Positions 1-11,744 are shown, numbered from the stretch's first letter. The stretch is 64,000 nt of DNA from Pseudomonas synxantha (GCF_900105675.1 NZ_LT629786.1:372001-436000), one strand, 5' to 3'. The notes: generated from the sequence alone by a model not told the origin. Translations and numbers: made by a program.

Positions 1-753
1 GATTGGCGTGGTGTCGGTGTTCATGTCATGGCCATAGAGGCACAGGCCAGCTTCAAGGCGCAGGGAGTCGCGGGCGCCCAGGCCGATGGCCTGTACTTCG
101 GTTTCGGCCAGCAGGCTGCGGGCGAGGCTTTCTGCGTTGGCCGCCGGTACCGAGATTTCAAAACCGTCTTCACCGGTGTAGCCGGAGCGGCTGACATAGC
201 AGTCGACGCCCAGCAGACGCAAGGTGGTGAATTGCATGAAGGTCATCTTATTCACTTCCGGCGCCAGGCGCGCCAGTACCTTCACCGCCAATGGGCCTTG
301 CAGGGCCAGCAGGGCGCGCTCTTCGAACAGCGGCTCGATGGTGCATTGGTCGCCGATATGTTTGCGCAGATGCGCCAGGTCCTGGTCCTTGCACGCGGCG
401 TTGACTACCAGGAACAGCTCGTCGTTGCCCAGGTTGGCGACCATCAGGTCGTCGAGGATGCCACCTTGCTCGTTGGTGAACATCGCGTAGCGCTGCATGC
501 CCACCGGCAGGTCGATGATATCAACCGGCACCAGGGTTTCCAGGGCCTTGGCGGCATTGGCGCCGGTCAGGCGGATCTGGCCCATGTGGGACACGTCGAA
601 CAACCCGGCCTGTTCACGGGTGTGCAGGTGTTCCTTCATTACGCCCAGCGGGTACTGCACTGGCATGTCATAGCCCGCGAAGGGCACCATGCGCGCGCCC
701 AGTTCTAGGTGCAGGGCGTGCAATGGGGTTTTCAACAGGGTTTCGGTGGACAT
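1..753 (-). CDS. gcvT: Aminomethyltransferase GcvT (T protein), C-terminus cut by window edge
   Basis: T protein of the glycine cleavage system: it transfers the methylene group of the lipoyl-bound aminomethyl intermediate to tetrahydrofolate and releases ammonia. About 251 N-terminal residues are visible (GcvT proteins are about 360-375 aa), beginning MSTETLLKTPL and continuing with the folate-binding-family signature around FDVSHMGQIRLTG. The ATG at 753 has a strong AGGAG Shine-Dalgarno. It follows gcvP on the same strand, separated by a REP pair, so it is probably the last gcv gene visible here. The gene continues beyond position 1; no frameshift is seen in the visible part. Confidence 0.95.
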   Translation of the reverse strand, partial: MSTETLLKTPLHALHLELGARMVPFAGYDMPVQYPLGVMKEHLHTREQAGLFDVSHMGQIRLTGANAAKALETLVPVDIIDLPVGMQRYAMFTNEQGGILDDLMVANLGNDELFLVVNAACKDQDLAHLRKHIGDQCTIEPLFEERALLALQGPLAVKVLARLAPEVNKMTFMQFTTLRLLGVDCYVSRSGYTGEDGFEISVPAANAESLARSLLAETEVQAIGLGARDSLRLEAGLCLYGHDMNTDTTPI

Positions 754-818
754 ATTCAGCTCCTGAACAACGTGCTGGCGCGCGGGTAGGCGTCAGCACT
801 CGATAATGTTGTCAAAAA

Positions 819-907
819 TGTGGAAGCGGGCTTGCGCGAAAACGGGCCGTCAGTTGATGCATCTGTAACTGATACACCGCTTTCGCGAGCAAGCCCGCTC
901 CCACCTT
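819..907. repeat. REP pair between gcvP and gcvT
   Basis: Two inverted arms, AGCGGGCTTGCGCG and CGCGAGCAAGCCCGCT, face each other across about 40 bp. This is a different subtype (AGCGGGCTTG core) from most REPs in the window. It sits inside the gcv operon and could form a stable RNA hairpin that lowers gcvT expression relative to gcvP. Confidence 0.85.
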
Positions 908-919
908 TGATCCTTCAGG

Positions 920-3757
920 TTATGCGTAGCTCTCGATCGAGGGGCATGCGCAGACGAGGTTGCGATCGCCAAACACGTTGTCGACCCGGCCAACCGGCGG
1001 CCAGTACTTGCCTTCGATCAGTGACGCGACCGGGTACACCGCTTGTTCACGGCTGTAAGGGTGCGACCACTCGCCGACCAATTCAGCGGCGGTGTGTGGC
1101 GCGTTTTTCAACGGGTTGTCGTCCTTGTCCAACGTGCCGTTTTCCACCGCACGGATCTCTTCGCGGATGGCGATCATGGCGTCGCAGAAGCGGTCCAGTT
1201 CTTCCTTGGACTCACTTTCGGTCGGCTCGATCATCAAGGTGCCAGCCACCGGGAACGACATGGTCGGCGCGTGGAAACCAAAATCGATCAGGCGCTTGGC
1301 CACGTCATCCACGCTGATGCCGCTGCTGTCTTTCAAGGGGCGCAGGTCGAGGATGCATTCATGGGCCACCAGGCCGTTGCTGCCGGTGTAGAGCACTGGA
1401 TAGTGCTCTTCCAGGCGACGGGAAATGTAGTTGGCATTCAGGATCGCCAGCTGCGAAGCACGCTTGAGGCCGGCGCCGCCCATCATGCTGATGTACATCC
1501 AGGTGATCGGCAAAATGCTCGCGCTGCCGAACGGTGCGGCACACACCGCACCTTCCTTGCGCTCCATGGCCGCGTGGCCTGGCAGGAATGGCGTGAGGTG
1601 CGACTTGACGCCAATCGGGCCGACACCCGGGCCGCCACCGCCGTGGGGGATGCAGAAGGTCTTGTGCAGGTTCAGGTGGGACACGTCGCCGCCGAACTTG
1701 CCCGGTGCGCACAGGCCAACCATGGCGTTCATGTTGGCACCGTCGATGTACACCTGGCCGCCGTTGTCGTGGATGATCGCGCAGATGTCGCGGATGCCTT
1801 CCTCGAACACGCCGTGGGTGGACGGGTAGGTGATCATCAGTGCGGCGAGGTGCTCGCGGTGCTCGATGGCCTTGGCGCGCAGGTCTTCGATATCGACGTT
1901 GCCACGCGCATCGCAGGCGGTCACCACCACGCGCATACCGGCCATGTTGGCGGTGGCCGGGTTGGTGCCGTGGGCTGATGACGGGATCAGGCAGATGTCG
2001 CGACGTGCTTCGCCACGGCTCTGGTGATAGGCGCGGATAGCCAAGAGGCCTGCGTATTCACCTTGGGAGCCGGCGTTTGGCTGCAGGGAGATCGCATCGT
2101 AGCCGGTGGCCGCGCAGAGCATGGCCTCCAGTTCGGTGGTCAGTTGTTGGTAACCGGCGCTTTGCTCAGCCGGGGCGAACGGGTGCAGGGCGCCGAACTC
2201 GGCCCAGGTCACCGGGATCATTTCGCTGGCGGCGTTGAGCTTCATGGTGCACGAGCCCAGCGGGATCATGGTGCGGTCCAGGGCCAGGTCCTTGTCGGCC
2301 AGCTTGCGCAGGTAGCGCATCAGCTCGGTTTCCGAATGATAGCGGTTGAATACCGGGTGGCTGAGGATTGGTGACTGGCGCAGCAAGGCGGCAGGCAGTG
2401 CGCTGTCGGTGGCGGCGAAGGCGGGCAGGGCCTTGCCGTCGGCGAAGATCGCCCACAAGGCCTGGATATCGGCCTGGGTGGTGGTTTCGTCGACCGACAG
2501 GCCAACGCGCTCGGCGTCCACTACGCGCAGGTTGATGCGCTGGGCGTGAGCCTTGTCATGCAGGGCTTTGGTGTTGGCGCCGGTGTTGAGTGTAATCGTG
2601 TCGAAGAAGTTTTTCTGCTCGACCTCAAGGCCCAGGGCGGTCAAACCCTTGGCCAGGATTGCGGTCAGCTGGTGTATGCGCTGGGCGATCTGAGTCAGGC
2701 CTTTAGGACCGTGGTAAACGGCGTACATGCTGGCGATGTTGGCCAGCAGCACTTGGGCGGTGCAGATGTTGCTGGTGGCTTTCTCGCGACGGATATGTTG
2801 TTCGCGGGTCTGCATGGCCAGGCGCAGGGCCGGCTTGCCGAAGCGGTCGACGGAAACACCGACCAGGCGCCCCGGCATATCGCGCTTGAACGCATCCTTG
2901 GTGGAGAAGTACGCCGCGTGCGGGCCACCAAAGCCCAGCGGCACGCCGAAGCGTTGCGCACTGCCGATGGCGACGTCGGCACCGAACTCACCCGGTGGGG
3001 TCAGCAGGGTCAGGGCCAGCAGGTCGGCGGCCACGGCCACCAGGGCGTTGGCGGCGTGGAAACGTTCGGTCAGCTCGCGGTAATCAAATACATCGCCGTT
3101 GCTGGCCGGGTATTGCAGCAGGGCGCCGAAGAACGGGCTGACGTCGGTCAGTTCGCGCTCATCGCCGACCACCACGTCGATGCCCAGTGGTTCGGCACGG
3201 GTGCGCAGTACGTCGAGGGTTTGCGGGTGGCTGTGGACTGAGGCGAAGAAGGCATTGCTGCCTTTGTTCTTGCTCAGGCGCTTGCAAAAGGTCATGGCTT
3301 CGGCGGCGGCGGTGGCTTCGTCGAGCAGGGACGCGTTGGCGATCGGCAGGCCCGTGAGGTCGCTGATCAGGGTCTGGAAATTCAGCAGCGCTTCCAGGCG
3401 GCCTTGGGAAATCTCAGGCTGGTACGGCGTGTAGGCGGTGTACCAGGCAGGGTTTTCCAGCAAGTTGCGCAGGATCGGCGACGGCGTGTGGCAGTTGTAG
3501 TAGCCCTGGCCGATGTAGGTCTTGAACAGTTGGTTCTGGCCGGCGATGGCCTTGATCTTGGCCAAGGCCTCAGCTTCGCTCAAGCCGTCTTCCAGGCCGA
3601 GCACGCTGGTGCCCTTGATGCTTTCCGGGATCACGCTGGCGCTGAGGGCCTCAAGGGAGTCAAAGCCCAGGGTGGCGAGCATCTGCTGCTCATCTGCCTG
3701 GCGCGGGCCGATGTGGCGGGCGATGAATTCGTTGGCGGTGGTCAGATTAACGGTCAT
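920..3757 (-). CDS. gcvP: Glycine dehydrogenase (decarboxylating) GcvP
   Basis: P protein of glycine cleavage: the PLP-dependent decarboxylation of glycine with transfer of the aminomethyl group to the lipoyl arm of GcvH. It is 945 aa, the normal length of the single-chain P protein, with two related PLP-transferase halves. The PLP lysine is about K699 in [17 protein letters not shown], followed by the glycine-rich loop; the N-terminal half carries FIARHIGPR. The ATG is only 10 bp from the gcvH stop, so the two are co-transcribed. The neighbouring sigma-54 regulator GcsR supports glycine-inducible expression. Confidence 0.98.
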   Translation of the reverse strand: MTVNLTTANEFIARHIGPRQADEQQMLATLGFDSLEALSASVIPESIKGTSVLGLEDGLSEAEALAKIKAIAGQNQLFKTYIGQGYYNCHTPSPILRNLLENPAWYTAYTPYQPEISQGRLEALLNFQTLISDLTGLPIANASLLDEATAAAEAMTFCKRLSKNKGSNAFFASVHSHPQTLDVLRTRAEPLGIDVVVGDERELTDVSPFFGALLQYPASNGDVFDYRELTERFHAANALVAVAADLLALTLLTPPGEFGADVAIGSAQRFGVPLGFGGPHAAYFSTKDAFKRDMPGRLVGVSVDRFGKPALRLAMQTREQHIRREKATSNICTAQVLLANIASMYAVYHGPKGLTQIAQRIHQLTAILAKGLTALGLEVEQKNFFDTITLNTGANTKALHDKAHAQRINLRVVDAERVGLSVDETTTQADIQALWAIFADGKALPAFAATDSALPAALLRQSPILSHPVFNRYHSETELMRYLRKLADKDLALDRTMIPLGSCTMKLNAASEMIPVTWAEFGALHPFAPAEQSAGYQQLTTELEAMLCAATGYDAISLQPNAGSQGEYAGLLAIRAYHQSRGEARRDICLIPSSAHGTNPATANMAGMRVVVTACDARGNVDIEDLRAKAIEHREHLAALMITYPSTHGVFEEGIRDICAIIHDNGGQVYIDGANMNAMVGLCAPGKFGGDVSHLNLHKTFCIPHGGGGPGVGPIGVKSHLTPFLPGHAAMERKEGAVCAAPFGSASILPITWMYISMMGGAGLKRASQLAILNANYISRRLEEHYPVLYTGSNGLVAHECILDLRPLKDSSGISVDDVAKRLIDFGFHAPTMSFPVAGTLMIEPTESESKEELDRFCDAMIAIREEIRAVENGTLDKDDNPLKNAPHTAAELVGEWSHPYSREQAVYPVASLIEGKYWPPVGRVDNVFGDRNLVCACPSIESYA

Positions 3758-3767
3758 GGCGCGCTCC

Positions 3768-4151
3768 TCAGGCTTCTGCGTTGGCTTTGATCAGGCGGTC
3801 GTACGCATCCTGATCCAACAGCTTAGCCACTGCCTCGGCGTCGGTTGGTTTAAAGCGGAAGAACCAGCCTTCGCCCATTGGGTCTTCGTTGACCAGTTCC
3901 GGGCTGTCACTCAGCTTTTCGTTCACTTCCAACACTTCACCGTTCAACGGCATATACACGCCGCTGGCGGCTTTTACCGATTCCACGGTGGAGGCTTCAG
4001 CGCCTTTGTCGTAAGCCTGCAACTCCGGCAGTTGCACGAAAACCACATCACCCAGCGCATTCTGCGCAAAAGCGGTAATGCCCACGGTGACGCTGCCATC
4101 GGCTTCGGCGCGCAGCCATTCGTGATCTTCAGTGAAACGCAACTCGCTCAT
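3768..4151 (-). CDS. gcvH: Glycine cleavage H protein GcvH
   Basis: Lipoyl carrier of the glycine cleavage complex, shuttling aminomethyl groups between GcvP and GcvT. At 127 aa it has the usual length. The lipoylated lysine is K60 in ESVKAASG, in the biotinyl/lipoyl hairpin fold. It is the first gene of the operon; the ATG is preceded by a GAGGAG Shine-Dalgarno. It is expected to be transcribed from the sigma-54 promoter at 4212-4228. No glyA or sdaA gene lies between gcvP and gcvT here, unlike the P. aeruginosa gcv2 operon as I recall it. Confidence 0.97.
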   Translation of the reverse strand: MSELRFTEDHEWLRAEADGSVTVGITAFAQNALGDVVFVQLPELQAYDKGAEASTVESVKAASGVYMPLNGEVLEVNEKLSDSPELVNEDPMGEGWFFRFKPTDAEAVAKLLDQDAYDRLIKANAEA

Positions 4152-4211
4152 GGAAACTCCTCAGGGCCAGAATCGTCTGGTGGACGGGATTTGAATAATA
4201 GGGAGTTGCTT

Positions 4212-4228
4212 AGCAATATTGCGGCCAA
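4212..4228 (-). promoter_or_regulatory. Sigma-54 (-24/-12) promoter of gcvH
   Basis: On the minus strand the sequence reads TTGGCCGCAATATTGCT. It matches the sigma-54 consensus YTGGCACGRNNNTTGCW at the invariant GG and GC with exact spacing, and differs only in the ACG segment. It ends about 60 bp upstream of the gcvH ATG, which puts the start of transcription near 4200. This fits activation by the AAA+ regulator encoded just upstream. Confidence 0.8.
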
Positions 4229-4291
4229 GGTTATTAAATCCTTATAAATCAATAATTTAATAAAATTGGTTATGGCGTTAGTGCATTTTGC

Positions 4292-4309
4292 TGTAGCGAT
4301 TTCGCTACA
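4292..4309. promoter_or_regulatory. GcsR/TyrR-like enhancer site 1
   Basis: Perfect 18-bp palindrome TGTAGCG-N4-CGCTACA, about 65 bp upstream of the -24 element. Its layout resembles the tandem 18-bp TGTAACG-N4-CGTTCCG sites described for GcsR of P. aeruginosa. The bases are seen directly; assignment to GcsR is inferred from context. Confidence 0.7.
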
Positions 4310-4372
4310 GTCGGGTGCTTGAAAAAAAGCCTATGTGGATCAAAGCCTTGCATGGCGCGCAAAAAACAGGGT

Positions 4373-4409
4373 TGTAGCGATATCGTTACGCTGTAGCGCT
4401 TTCAGTACA
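4373..4409. promoter_or_regulatory. GcsR/TyrR-like enhancer sites 2 and 3 (tandem)
   Basis: Two further 18-bp imperfect palindromes with the same TGTAGCG left half lie head-to-tail 19 bp apart: TGTAGCGATATCGTTACG (4373-4390) and TGTAGCGCTTTCAGTACA (4392-4409). They lie 145-200 bp upstream of the sigma-54 promoter, a usual distance for enhancer-binding proteins. Three sites in total match the three-site design reported for GcsR. Confidence 0.65.
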
Positions 4410-4448
4410 CGCAATGTCGTTCCTGGACCAAAATTTGGAATGCTCTGC

Positions 4449-4478
4449 AAATGTGGGAGGGGGCTTGCTCCCACATTT
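4449..4478. repeat. Solitary REP/terminator-like palindrome after gcsR
   Basis: AAATGTGGGAG and CTCCCACATTT flank a short GGGGCTTG loop, making an 11-bp perfect stem. It is a single REP half folded as its own hairpin, 20 bp after the gcsR stop, and may help end the gcsR transcript before the gcv control region. Confidence 0.7.
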
Positions 4479-4497
4479 GTTTGTATTCCAACTTGAA

Positions 4498-6006
<1,509 letters not shown>

Positions 6007-6091
6007 GGGGTGCTAGCAATTCTGGGGAGCGAGATGCGGCAAGTATGCCTTGGCGCGGGGCGCAGGTGAAATCTGACAAATGATGGAGATC

Positions 6092-6186
6092 AAAATGTGG
6101 GAGGGGGCTTGCCCCCGATTCGGTGGATCAGCTAATAAATCTGTTGCTGACACACAGCCATCGGGGGCAAGCCCCCCCACATTTTG
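6092..6186. repeat. REP pair (REPIN)
   Basis: Inverted copies of TGTGGGAGGGGGCTTGCCCCCGA separated by about 45 bp, between gcsR and the DUF5064 gene. The right arm has an extra C in its C run (GCCCCCCCAC). Confidence 0.9.
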
Positions 6187-6212
6187 AACTGCATTGTGTG
6201 AGTGCAGGCGTG

Positions 6213-6575
6213 TTATTCCAGATGTTCGGGTTTGACTGGATCACCTGATTTCACATCCAACTGATGCCTTACATCCTCGAACATCAGGTCGTACTGCTTG
6301 TGCATCGACCCATTCAACACCGCGGCTTTCGGCATGCCGTATTTCTGCGCAATGTTCATCGCATGCCGCGCAAAATCGAAGGCCTGGTCCTTGGGCAGGA
6401 AGAACTCTTCCTTGAGGTCCTTGCCCTGCACCGAGCCGTGCAGCTTGAAGAGCATTCCCTTGCCTTCCTTTGGGTCCTGGCTGACTTCATAGTCGATGCA
6501 CAGGTTGTAGCTGTAGTCGTCTTTGTTAAGCGCGTGGCGTTCAACGTGCAAGTGACCGGGTTCAAAGGTAGCCAT
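6213..6575 (-). CDS. DUF5064 family protein at the end of the arc operon
   Basis: A 120-aa soluble protein without signal peptide or membrane segment, starting MATFEPGHLHVERHALN. It matches what I know as the Pseudomonas-restricted DUF5064 family, whose function is unknown. The ATG lies 18 bp after the arcC stop with a GAGGAGATACGCC ribosome site, so it is co-transcribed with arcDABC. The position suggests a role linked to anaerobic arginine use, but nothing in the sequence shows a catalytic motif. Confidence 0.8.
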   Translation of the reverse strand: MATFEPGHLHVERHALNKDDYSYNLCIDYEVSQDPKEGKGMLFKLHGSVQGKDLKEEFFLPKDQAFDFARHAMNIAQKYGMPKAAVLNGSMHKQYDLMFEDVRHQLDVKSGDPVKPEHLE

Positions 6576-6593
6576 AGGCGTATCTCCTCTACT

Positions 6594-7523
6594 TCACAGA
6601 TAGGTGATGCCAGGTTTCGCCGTGCTGATGCGGGTGCCGGCGCTGCCCTGGACGATGGCTTCGATGTCCGAGAGTGAACCGATCACCGCGGTTTTGCCAG
6701 TCTGGCGGGCGAACTCGCAAGCCGCTTGCACCTTGGGGCCCATGGAGCCGGCGGCGAAGCCGAGTTTTTCCATGTCGTCCGGGTGAGCCTGGCCGATGGC
6801 CTTCTGGGTTGGCTTGCCGAAGTCGATAAAGGCGGCGTTGACGTCGGTGGCAATCACCAGCAGATCGGCGTCCAGTTGGGTGGCCAGCAACGACGAACAC
6901 AGGTCTTTGTCGATCACTGCTTCAATGCCCTTGAGCTTGCCGTCTTCGCCATACATCGTCGGGATGCCGCCACCGCCGGCGCAGATCACGATGGCGTTTT
7001 TTTCCAGCAGCCATTTGATCGGGCGGATTTCAAAGATGCGTTTGGGCCGCGGGCTGGCAACCACACGGCGGTATTTGTCGCCGTCGGGGGCGATGGCCCA
7101 GCCTTTTTCGGCGGCGAGTTTTTCTGCTTCGGCCTTGGAATACACCGGGCCGATGGGTTTGGTCGGGTTCTGGAACGCCGGGTCCTTGGCATCGACTTCA
7201 ACCTGGGTGAGCAGGGTGGCAAACGGTACTTCGAAGTCCAGCAGGTTGCCCAGTTCCTGTTCGATGATATAGCCGATCATGCCCTCGGTCTCGGCGCCCA
7301 GCACGTCCAGCGGGTAGGGCGAGACGCTGGTGTAGGCCGCCGCCTGCAACGACAGCAGGCCCACTTGCGGACCATTGCCGTGGGCGATCACCAGCTCGTT
7401 GCCGGCGTGGATCTTGGCGATCTGTTCGGTGGCGATGCGGATGTTGGCGCGCTGGTTGTCCGCGGTCATGGGTTCACCACGGCGCAGGAGGGCGTTGCCG
7501 CCCAGGGCTACGACGATGCGCAT
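6594..7523 (-). CDS. arcC: Carbamate kinase ArcC
   Basis: Converts carbamoyl phosphate plus ADP to ATP, CO2 and ammonia, the ATP-yielding last step of the arginine deiminase pathway. It is 309 aa, the usual size, opens with [16 protein letters not shown] of the amino-acid-kinase fold, and has [10 protein letters not shown] and the DLLVIATDV segment of the nucleotide-binding core. Third enzyme of arcDABC; the gap to arcB carries a REP pair that could modulate relative expression. Confidence 0.97.
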   Translation of the reverse strand: MRIVVALGGNALLRRGEPMTADNQRANIRIATEQIAKIHAGNELVIAHGNGPQVGLLSLQAAAYTSVSPYPLDVLGAETEGMIGYIIEQELGNLLDFEVPFATLLTQVEVDAKDPAFQNPTKPIGPVYSKAEAEKLAAEKGWAIAPDGDKYRRVVASPRPKRIFEIRPIKWLLEKNAIVICAGGGGIPTMYGEDGKLKGIEAVIDKDLCSSLLATQLDADLLVIATDVNAAFIDFGKPTQKAIGQAHPDDMEKLGFAAGSMGPKVQAACEFARQTGKTAVIGSLSDIEAIVQGSAGTRISTAKPGITYL

Positions 7524-7557
7524 AATGCAATCCTTCTAGGGTGTGAGCACAGAGCCC

Positions 7558-7652
7558 AATGTGGGAGGGGGCTTGCTCCCGATGGCGGCGGGACAGTCAA
7601 TTTATCTATAGCTGAGCCACCGCTATCGGGAGCAAGCCTCTCCCACATTTTT
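7558..7652. repeat. REP pair between arcB and arcC
   Basis: Inverted arms of the GTGGGAGGGGGCTTGCTCCCGAT type; the right arm is degenerate (GCCTCTCCCAC). It lies inside the arc operon in the 152-bp gap between arcB and arcC. Confidence 0.9.
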
Positions 7653-7675
7653 GAACCCTGTTCCGACAGTGAGAG

Positions 7676-8686
7676 TTAGATATCCGCCAATGCCGACACC
7701 AGAATCGCCTTGATGGTATGCATGCGGTTTTCCGCCTGCTCAAAGGCAATGTTGGCTGGCGACTCGAACACGTCCTCGGTTACTTCCACACCATTGGCCA
7801 GGTTCGGGTACCGCGCAGCGATGTCCTTGCCAACCTTGGTTTCGCTGTTATGGAACGCCGGCAGGCAGTGCATGAACTTCACCCGGGGGTTGCCCGAGGC
7901 TTTCATCATCTTGGCGTTGACCTGGTAGGGCAGCAGTTGTTCGATACGCTCGTCCCAGGCCTCCACTGGCTCGCCCATCGACACCCAGATATCGGTGTGG
8001 ATGAAGTCCACGCCCTTGACCGCTTCGGCAGGGTCTTCAGTAATGGTGATGCGTGCGCCGCTTTCCTCGGCAAACGCCTGGCATTGCTTGATGAAGTCCT
8101 CGTGCGGCCACAGGGCCTTTGGTGCGCCGATGCGCACGTCCATGCCGAGCTTGGCGCCGATCATCAGCAACGAGTTGCCCATGTTGTAGCGCGCGTCGCC
8201 CAAGTAGGCGTAGCTGATGTCATGCAGCGGCTTGTCGCTGTGCTCGCGCATGGTCAGGGTGTCGGCGATCATCTGGGTTGGGTGGAATTCGGCGGTGAGG
8301 CCGTTGAACACCGGCACGCCGGCGAACTTGGCCAGTTCCTCGACGATTTCCTGTTCGAAACCACGGTACTCAATGGCATCGAACATCCGGCCCAAGACGC
8401 GGGCGGTGTCTTTCATACTTTCTTTGTGGCCGATCTGCGACGACACCGGGTCGATGTAGGTGACGTGGGCGCCCTGGTCATGGGCCGCGACTTCGAAGGC
8501 GCAACGGGTGCGGGTCGAGGTTTTTTCGAAGATCAGTGCGATGTTCTTGCCTTGCAGGTGCGGACGCTCGGTGCCGGTGTATTTGGCGCGCTTGAGGTCG
8601 CGGGACAGGTCCAGCAGGTAATTCAGCTCGCGGGTGGTGTGGTGCATCAGCGACAGCAGGCTGCGGTTGCGCATATTGAAAGCCAT
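7676..8686 (-). CDS. arcB: Catabolic ornithine carbamoyltransferase ArcB
   Basis: Cytosolic enzyme running the phosphorolysis of citrulline to ornithine and carbamoyl phosphate in the arginine deiminase pathway. It is 336 aa; the N-terminal [17 protein letters not shown] is typical of the catabolic Pseudomonas enzyme. The carbamoyl-phosphate motif STRTRCAFE and the ornithine-loop HCLPAFHN are intact. The ATG is 12 bp after the arcA stop with an AAGGAGATTCC ribosome site, so it is in the operon. The anabolic ArgF would be shorter and encoded elsewhere. Confidence 0.97.
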   Translation of the reverse strand: MAFNMRNRSLLSLMHHTTRELNYLLDLSRDLKRAKYTGTERPHLQGKNIALIFEKTSTRTRCAFEVAAHDQGAHVTYIDPVSSQIGHKESMKDTARVLGRMFDAIEYRGFEQEIVEELAKFAGVPVFNGLTAEFHPTQMIADTLTMREHSDKPLHDISYAYLGDARYNMGNSLLMIGAKLGMDVRIGAPKALWPHEDFIKQCQAFAEESGARITITEDPAEAVKGVDFIHTDIWVSMGEPVEAWDERIEQLLPYQVNAKMMKASGNPRVKFMHCLPAFHNSETKVGKDIAARYPNLANGVEVTEDVFESPANIAFEQAENRMHTIKAILVSALADI

Positions 8687-8698
8687 GATGGAATCTCC

Positions 8699-9955
8699 TT
8701 AATAGTCGATAGGGTCGCGGATGATCGGGCAGGTCATGCAGTGGCCGCCGCCACGGCCACGGCCCAGCTCACCGGCGCTGATGGTGATGACTTCCACACC
8801 TGCCTTGCGCAGCAGGGTGTTGGTGTAGGTGTTGCGGTCGTAGCCGATTACCACGCCAGGCTCTACAGCCACCACGTTGTTGCCGTCGTCCCATTGCTCG
8901 CGTTCGGCGGCGAAGCTGTTGCCGCCGGTCTCGACCACGCGCAGGGCCTTGAGGTTGAGGGCCGCGGCAACGGTATCGAGGAAGTTGGTGGTCTCGCGTT
9001 GGATATCGATGCCGTGGGGCTTGCTGTCGTCAGGGCGCAGGGTGAACGGCACGATCTGGTTGACCACTTCGGGGAAGACGGTGACCAGGTCGCGGTCGCA
9101 GAAGCTGAATACGGTGTCCAGGTGCATGGCTGCGCGGGATTTGGGCAGGCCGGCAACGATCACCCGCTCAACGGCGTTGTTCTTGAACAGGTTGCGCGCC
9201 AGTTGGCCGATGGCCTGGTGGGACGAGCGCTCGCCCATGCCGATCAACACCACGCCATTGCCAATCGGCATGACGTCACCGCCTTCCAATGTGGCGGCGC
9301 CGTGTTCCTGGTCGGGGTCGCCGTACCAGATCTGGAAGTCGGCGTTGGTGAATTCCGGGTGGAACTTGTAGATGGCGGAGGCCAGCAGGGTTTCCTGGCG
9401 TCGCGCCGGCCAGTACATCGGGTTGAGCGTTACACCGCCGTAGATCCAGCAGGTGGTGTCGCGGGTGAACTGGGTGTTGGGCAGCGGCGGCAGGATGAAG
9501 CTGGCGTGGCCGAGGAAGTCGCGGAACATCTCGATGGTCTTGCCACCGAAGCTGCTCGGCAGGTCATCGGCCGACACGCCACCAATCAGGAACTCGGTGA
9601 TCTTGCGCGGCTCCAGGCTGCGCAGCCACGAGCCGACTTCATCAACCAGGCCAAGGCCTACGGTATTGGCGGTGATCTTGCGCTCCAGGATCCAGTCCAG
9701 GGCTTCGGGGATGGCAACGATGTCGGTGAGCAGGTTGTGCATTTCCAGCACATCAATATCCCGCTCGCGCATCTTGGTCACGAAGTCGAAATGGTCGCGC
9801 TTGGCCTGGGCCACCCACAGCACGTCATCGAACAGCAGTTCGTCGCAATTGTTGGGGGTCAGCCGCTGGTGGGCCAAGCCTGGGGAGCACACCATGACTT
9901 TGCGCAGTTTGCCGGCTTCGGAATGTACGCCGTACTTAACTTTTTCCGTGGTCAT
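8699..9955 (-). CDS. arcA: Arginine deiminase ArcA
   Basis: Hydrolyses L-arginine to citrulline and ammonia in the first step of anaerobic arginine fermentation. The chosen start gives 418 aa, the family length, beginning [15 protein letters not shown], with a GGAGG Shine-Dalgarno 8 bp upstream. An in-frame ATG 21 bp further upstream would include the ribosome site within the gene and is rejected. The catalytic cysteine is C406 in [15 protein letters not shown] and the HLDTVFSF region carry the other guanidino-group catalytic residues. Second gene of the operon. Confidence 0.97.
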   Translation of the reverse strand: MTTEKVKYGVHSEAGKLRKVMVCSPGLAHQRLTPNNCDELLFDDVLWVAQAKRDHFDFVTKMRERDIDVLEMHNLLTDIVAIPEALDWILERKITANTVGLGLVDEVGSWLRSLEPRKITEFLIGGVSADDLPSSFGGKTIEMFRDFLGHASFILPPLPNTQFTRDTTCWIYGGVTLNPMYWPARRQETLLASAIYKFHPEFTNADFQIWYGDPDQEHGAATLEGGDVMPIGNGVVLIGMGERSSHQAIGQLARNLFKNNAVERVIVAGLPKSRAAMHLDTVFSFCDRDLVTVFPEVVNQIVPFTLRPDDSKPHGIDIQRETTNFLDTVAAALNLKALRVVETGGNSFAAEREQWDDGNNVVAVEPGVVIGYDRNTYTNTLLRKAGVEVITISAGELGRGRGGGHCMTCPIIRDPIDY

Positions 9956-9980
9956 TACAGATCCTCCAGTGAACACACAA

Positions 9981-11408
9981 TTACAAAGTCAGGAAGCCGT
10001 CGTAGAGCCCATAGGCCGCCACCAGGGCGCCAATGACCACTGCGGCGAAAATCAGCTTCTCGACGTTGGTGAAAATCGGTTTGCCCAGTTCACGCTTGGC
10101 CTTGGCGAACAGGATCGCGCCGGGGGCGTAGAGCAGGGCGGAGAGCAGCAGGTACTTGGTGCCGCCGGCGTAGAGCAGCCAGATCGCGTAGATCAGCGCG
10201 ACGGCGCCGATGAACAGGTCTTTCTTGCGCTCCTTGAGGGCGTTTTCGTAGGTTTCGCCACGCACCGCCAGCAACAGGGCATAGGCCGCCGACCACAGGT
10301 AAGGCACCAGGATCATCGAGGTGGCGAGGTAGATCAGCGACAGGTAGGTGCTGGCGGAAAACAGCGTGATCACCAGGAAGACCTGTACCATCGCGTTGGT
10401 CAGCCACAGGGCATTGACCGGCACGTGGTTGGCGTTTTCCTTACGCAGGAACTCCGGCATGGTGTGGTCCTTGGCAGCGGCAAACATGATCTCCGCACAC
10501 AGCAGCACCCAGGACAGCAACGCGCCCAGCAGCGAGATGATCAAGCCGACGCTGATCAGCACCGCGCCCCAGTGGCCCACCACGTGCTCGAGCACCGCGG
10601 CCATCGACGGGTTCTGCAGCTTGGCCAGTTCCGGCTGGGTCATGATCCCCAGGGACAGTACGTTCACCAGCATCAGGAACAGCAGCACGGTGATAAAGCC
10701 GATCACGGTGGCCTTGCCCACGTCGCTGCGTTTCTCCGCACGGGACGAGAAGATGCTCGCGCCTTCGATACCGATAAACACCCACACAGTGACCAGCATC
10801 ATGTTGCGCACCTGGTTCATCACGCTGCCCAGGTCGGGGTTTTTCACGCCCCAGATGTCAGCGGTGAAGATATCCAGCTTGAACGCGAACACTGCGATGA
10901 GCACGAACAGCAGCAGCGGTACGACCTTGGCCACGGTGGTGACCAGGTTGATAAACGCCGCTTCCTTGATCCCGCGCAGCACCAGGAAATGCACAGCCCA
11001 CAGCAGCACCGATGCACCAATCACCGCCGCTGGCGTGTTGCCTTCGCCAAAGATCGGGAAGAAGTAGCCGAGGGTGCTGAACAAGAGTACGAAGTACCCC
11101 ACGTTGCCCAGCCAGGCACTGATCCAGTAACCCCAGGCGGATGAGAAACCCATGTAGTCGCCGAAACCGGCCTTGGCGTAGGCGTACACACCGCCGTCGA
11201 GGTCAGGCTTGCGGTTGGCGAGGGTCTGGAAGACGAATGCGAGGGTCAGCATGCCGATGGCGGTAATTACCCAGCCAATCAATACTGCGCCTACATCGGC
11301 ACTGGCGGCCATGTTTTGCGGCAACGAGAAGATCCCGCCGCCAATCATTGAGCCCACGACAAGTGCAACCAGCGCACCAAGCCTAAGTTTTCCGGGAGAA
11401 TCAGACAT
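9981..11408 (-). CDS. arcD: Arginine/ornithine antiporter ArcD
   Basis: Inner-membrane exchanger that imports arginine and exports ornithine for the deiminase pathway. It is a 475-aa APC-superfamily protein with about 12-13 hydrophobic segments and the N-terminal signature [14 protein letters not shown]. The start at [10 protein letters not shown] has GGAG 7 bp upstream; a longer in-frame extension lacks a ribosome site. It leads the arc operon, with an Anr-like site and -10 element directly upstream. A very similar paralogue is transcribed divergently from 11815. Confidence 0.96.
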   Translation of the reverse strand: MSDSPGKLRLGALVALVVGSMIGGGIFSLPQNMAASADVGAVLIGWVITAIGMLTLAFVFQTLANRKPDLDGGVYAYAKAGFGDYMGFSSAWGYWISAWLGNVGYFVLLFSTLGYFFPIFGEGNTPAAVIGASVLLWAVHFLVLRGIKEAAFINLVTTVAKVVPLLLFVLIAVFAFKLDIFTADIWGVKNPDLGSVMNQVRNMMLVTVWVFIGIEGASIFSSRAEKRSDVGKATVIGFITVLLFLMLVNVLSLGIMTQPELAKLQNPSMAAVLEHVVGHWGAVLISVGLIISLLGALLSWVLLCAEIMFAAAKDHTMPEFLRKENANHVPVNALWLTNAMVQVFLVITLFSASTYLSLIYLATSMILVPYLWSAAYALLLAVRGETYENALKERKKDLFIGAVALIYAIWLLYAGGTKYLLLSALLYAPGAILFAKAKRELGKPIFTNVEKLIFAAVVIGALVAAYGLYDGFLTL

Positions 11409-11441
11409 TGCGTGACTCCAATGCAGGAGAAGAGAGATCAC

Positions 11442-11447
11442 AGAATA
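11442..11447 (-). promoter_or_regulatory. Candidate -10 element of the arc operon
   Basis: Minus strand reads TATTCT about 35 bp upstream of the arcD ATG. The -35 region is poor, as expected of an activator-dependent promoter. Its distance to the Anr-like site is exactly that of a class II Anr/FNR promoter. Confidence 0.5.
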
Positions 11448-11469
11448 ATTCCGTGCGCTAATCAAACAG

Positions 11470-11483
11470 CTGACTCAGATCAC
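11470..11483. promoter_or_regulatory. Anr/FNR-like box of the arc operon
   Basis: Minus strand reads GTGATCTGAGTCAG, against the consensus TTGAT-N4-ATCAA: the TGAT and TCA cores are kept, 7 of 10 bases in all. The centre lies about 41.5 bp upstream of the start predicted from the TATTCT element, the canonical position for Anr activation. Anr control of arcDABC is established in P. aeruginosa. Confidence 0.55.
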
Positions 11484-11670
11484 TTCATTGGCACATTCCA
11501 TTGTGAATTAACGACTTAGGGGGGTAGAAGTTGCTGGGCGACGCAGTCCGCGGGGGGCGCTTGCTAGAGCGGGCTCCTCCGATGTGGTTAATCATTTCGT
11601 CCGGGACATGGTGGTTGACGCTAGTTCGTATTTGCGGATGTGCAAACTTTTTGTACGGCGTCTGACGAAC

Positions 11671-11744
11671 GCTTCATAATTGGCTTATTTAAATTCTAAA
11701 TAAGCCTAAACTTCTCGCGTTTACATGCACTTATGTTATGAAGC
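11671..11744. repeat. Nested inverted repeats in the arcD / arcD-like intergenic region
   Basis: An inner palindrome has 9-bp perfect arms GGCTTATTT and AAATAAGCC around 7 bp (11682-11706). An outer pair of 9-bp perfect arms, GCTTCATAA (11671-11679) and TTATGAAGC (11736-11744), encloses it. The segment is AT-rich against a GC-rich background and precedes the second antiporter gene by about 70 bp. The rest of the 406-bp gap holds the arcD promoter on one side and no recognisable gene. Confidence 0.7.

Noticed and set aside
6092..7652. Repeated GTGGGAGGGGGCTTGC units as a possible CRISPR array
   Set aside because: Copies are scattered over the whole window as inverted pairs, without regular spacers; they are REP elements.
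7718..10036. A very long open frame (772 codons) on the plus strand across arcB and arcA
   Set aside because: It is antisense to two clear, conserved enzymes, has no ribosome site or recognisable domain, and reflects the high third-position GC of the real genes.
11452..11465. TTGAT half-site (minus strand) as the Anr box of arcD
   Set aside because: The partner half (GCACG) does not match; the site at 11470-11483 has both halves and the correct spacing to the -10 element.
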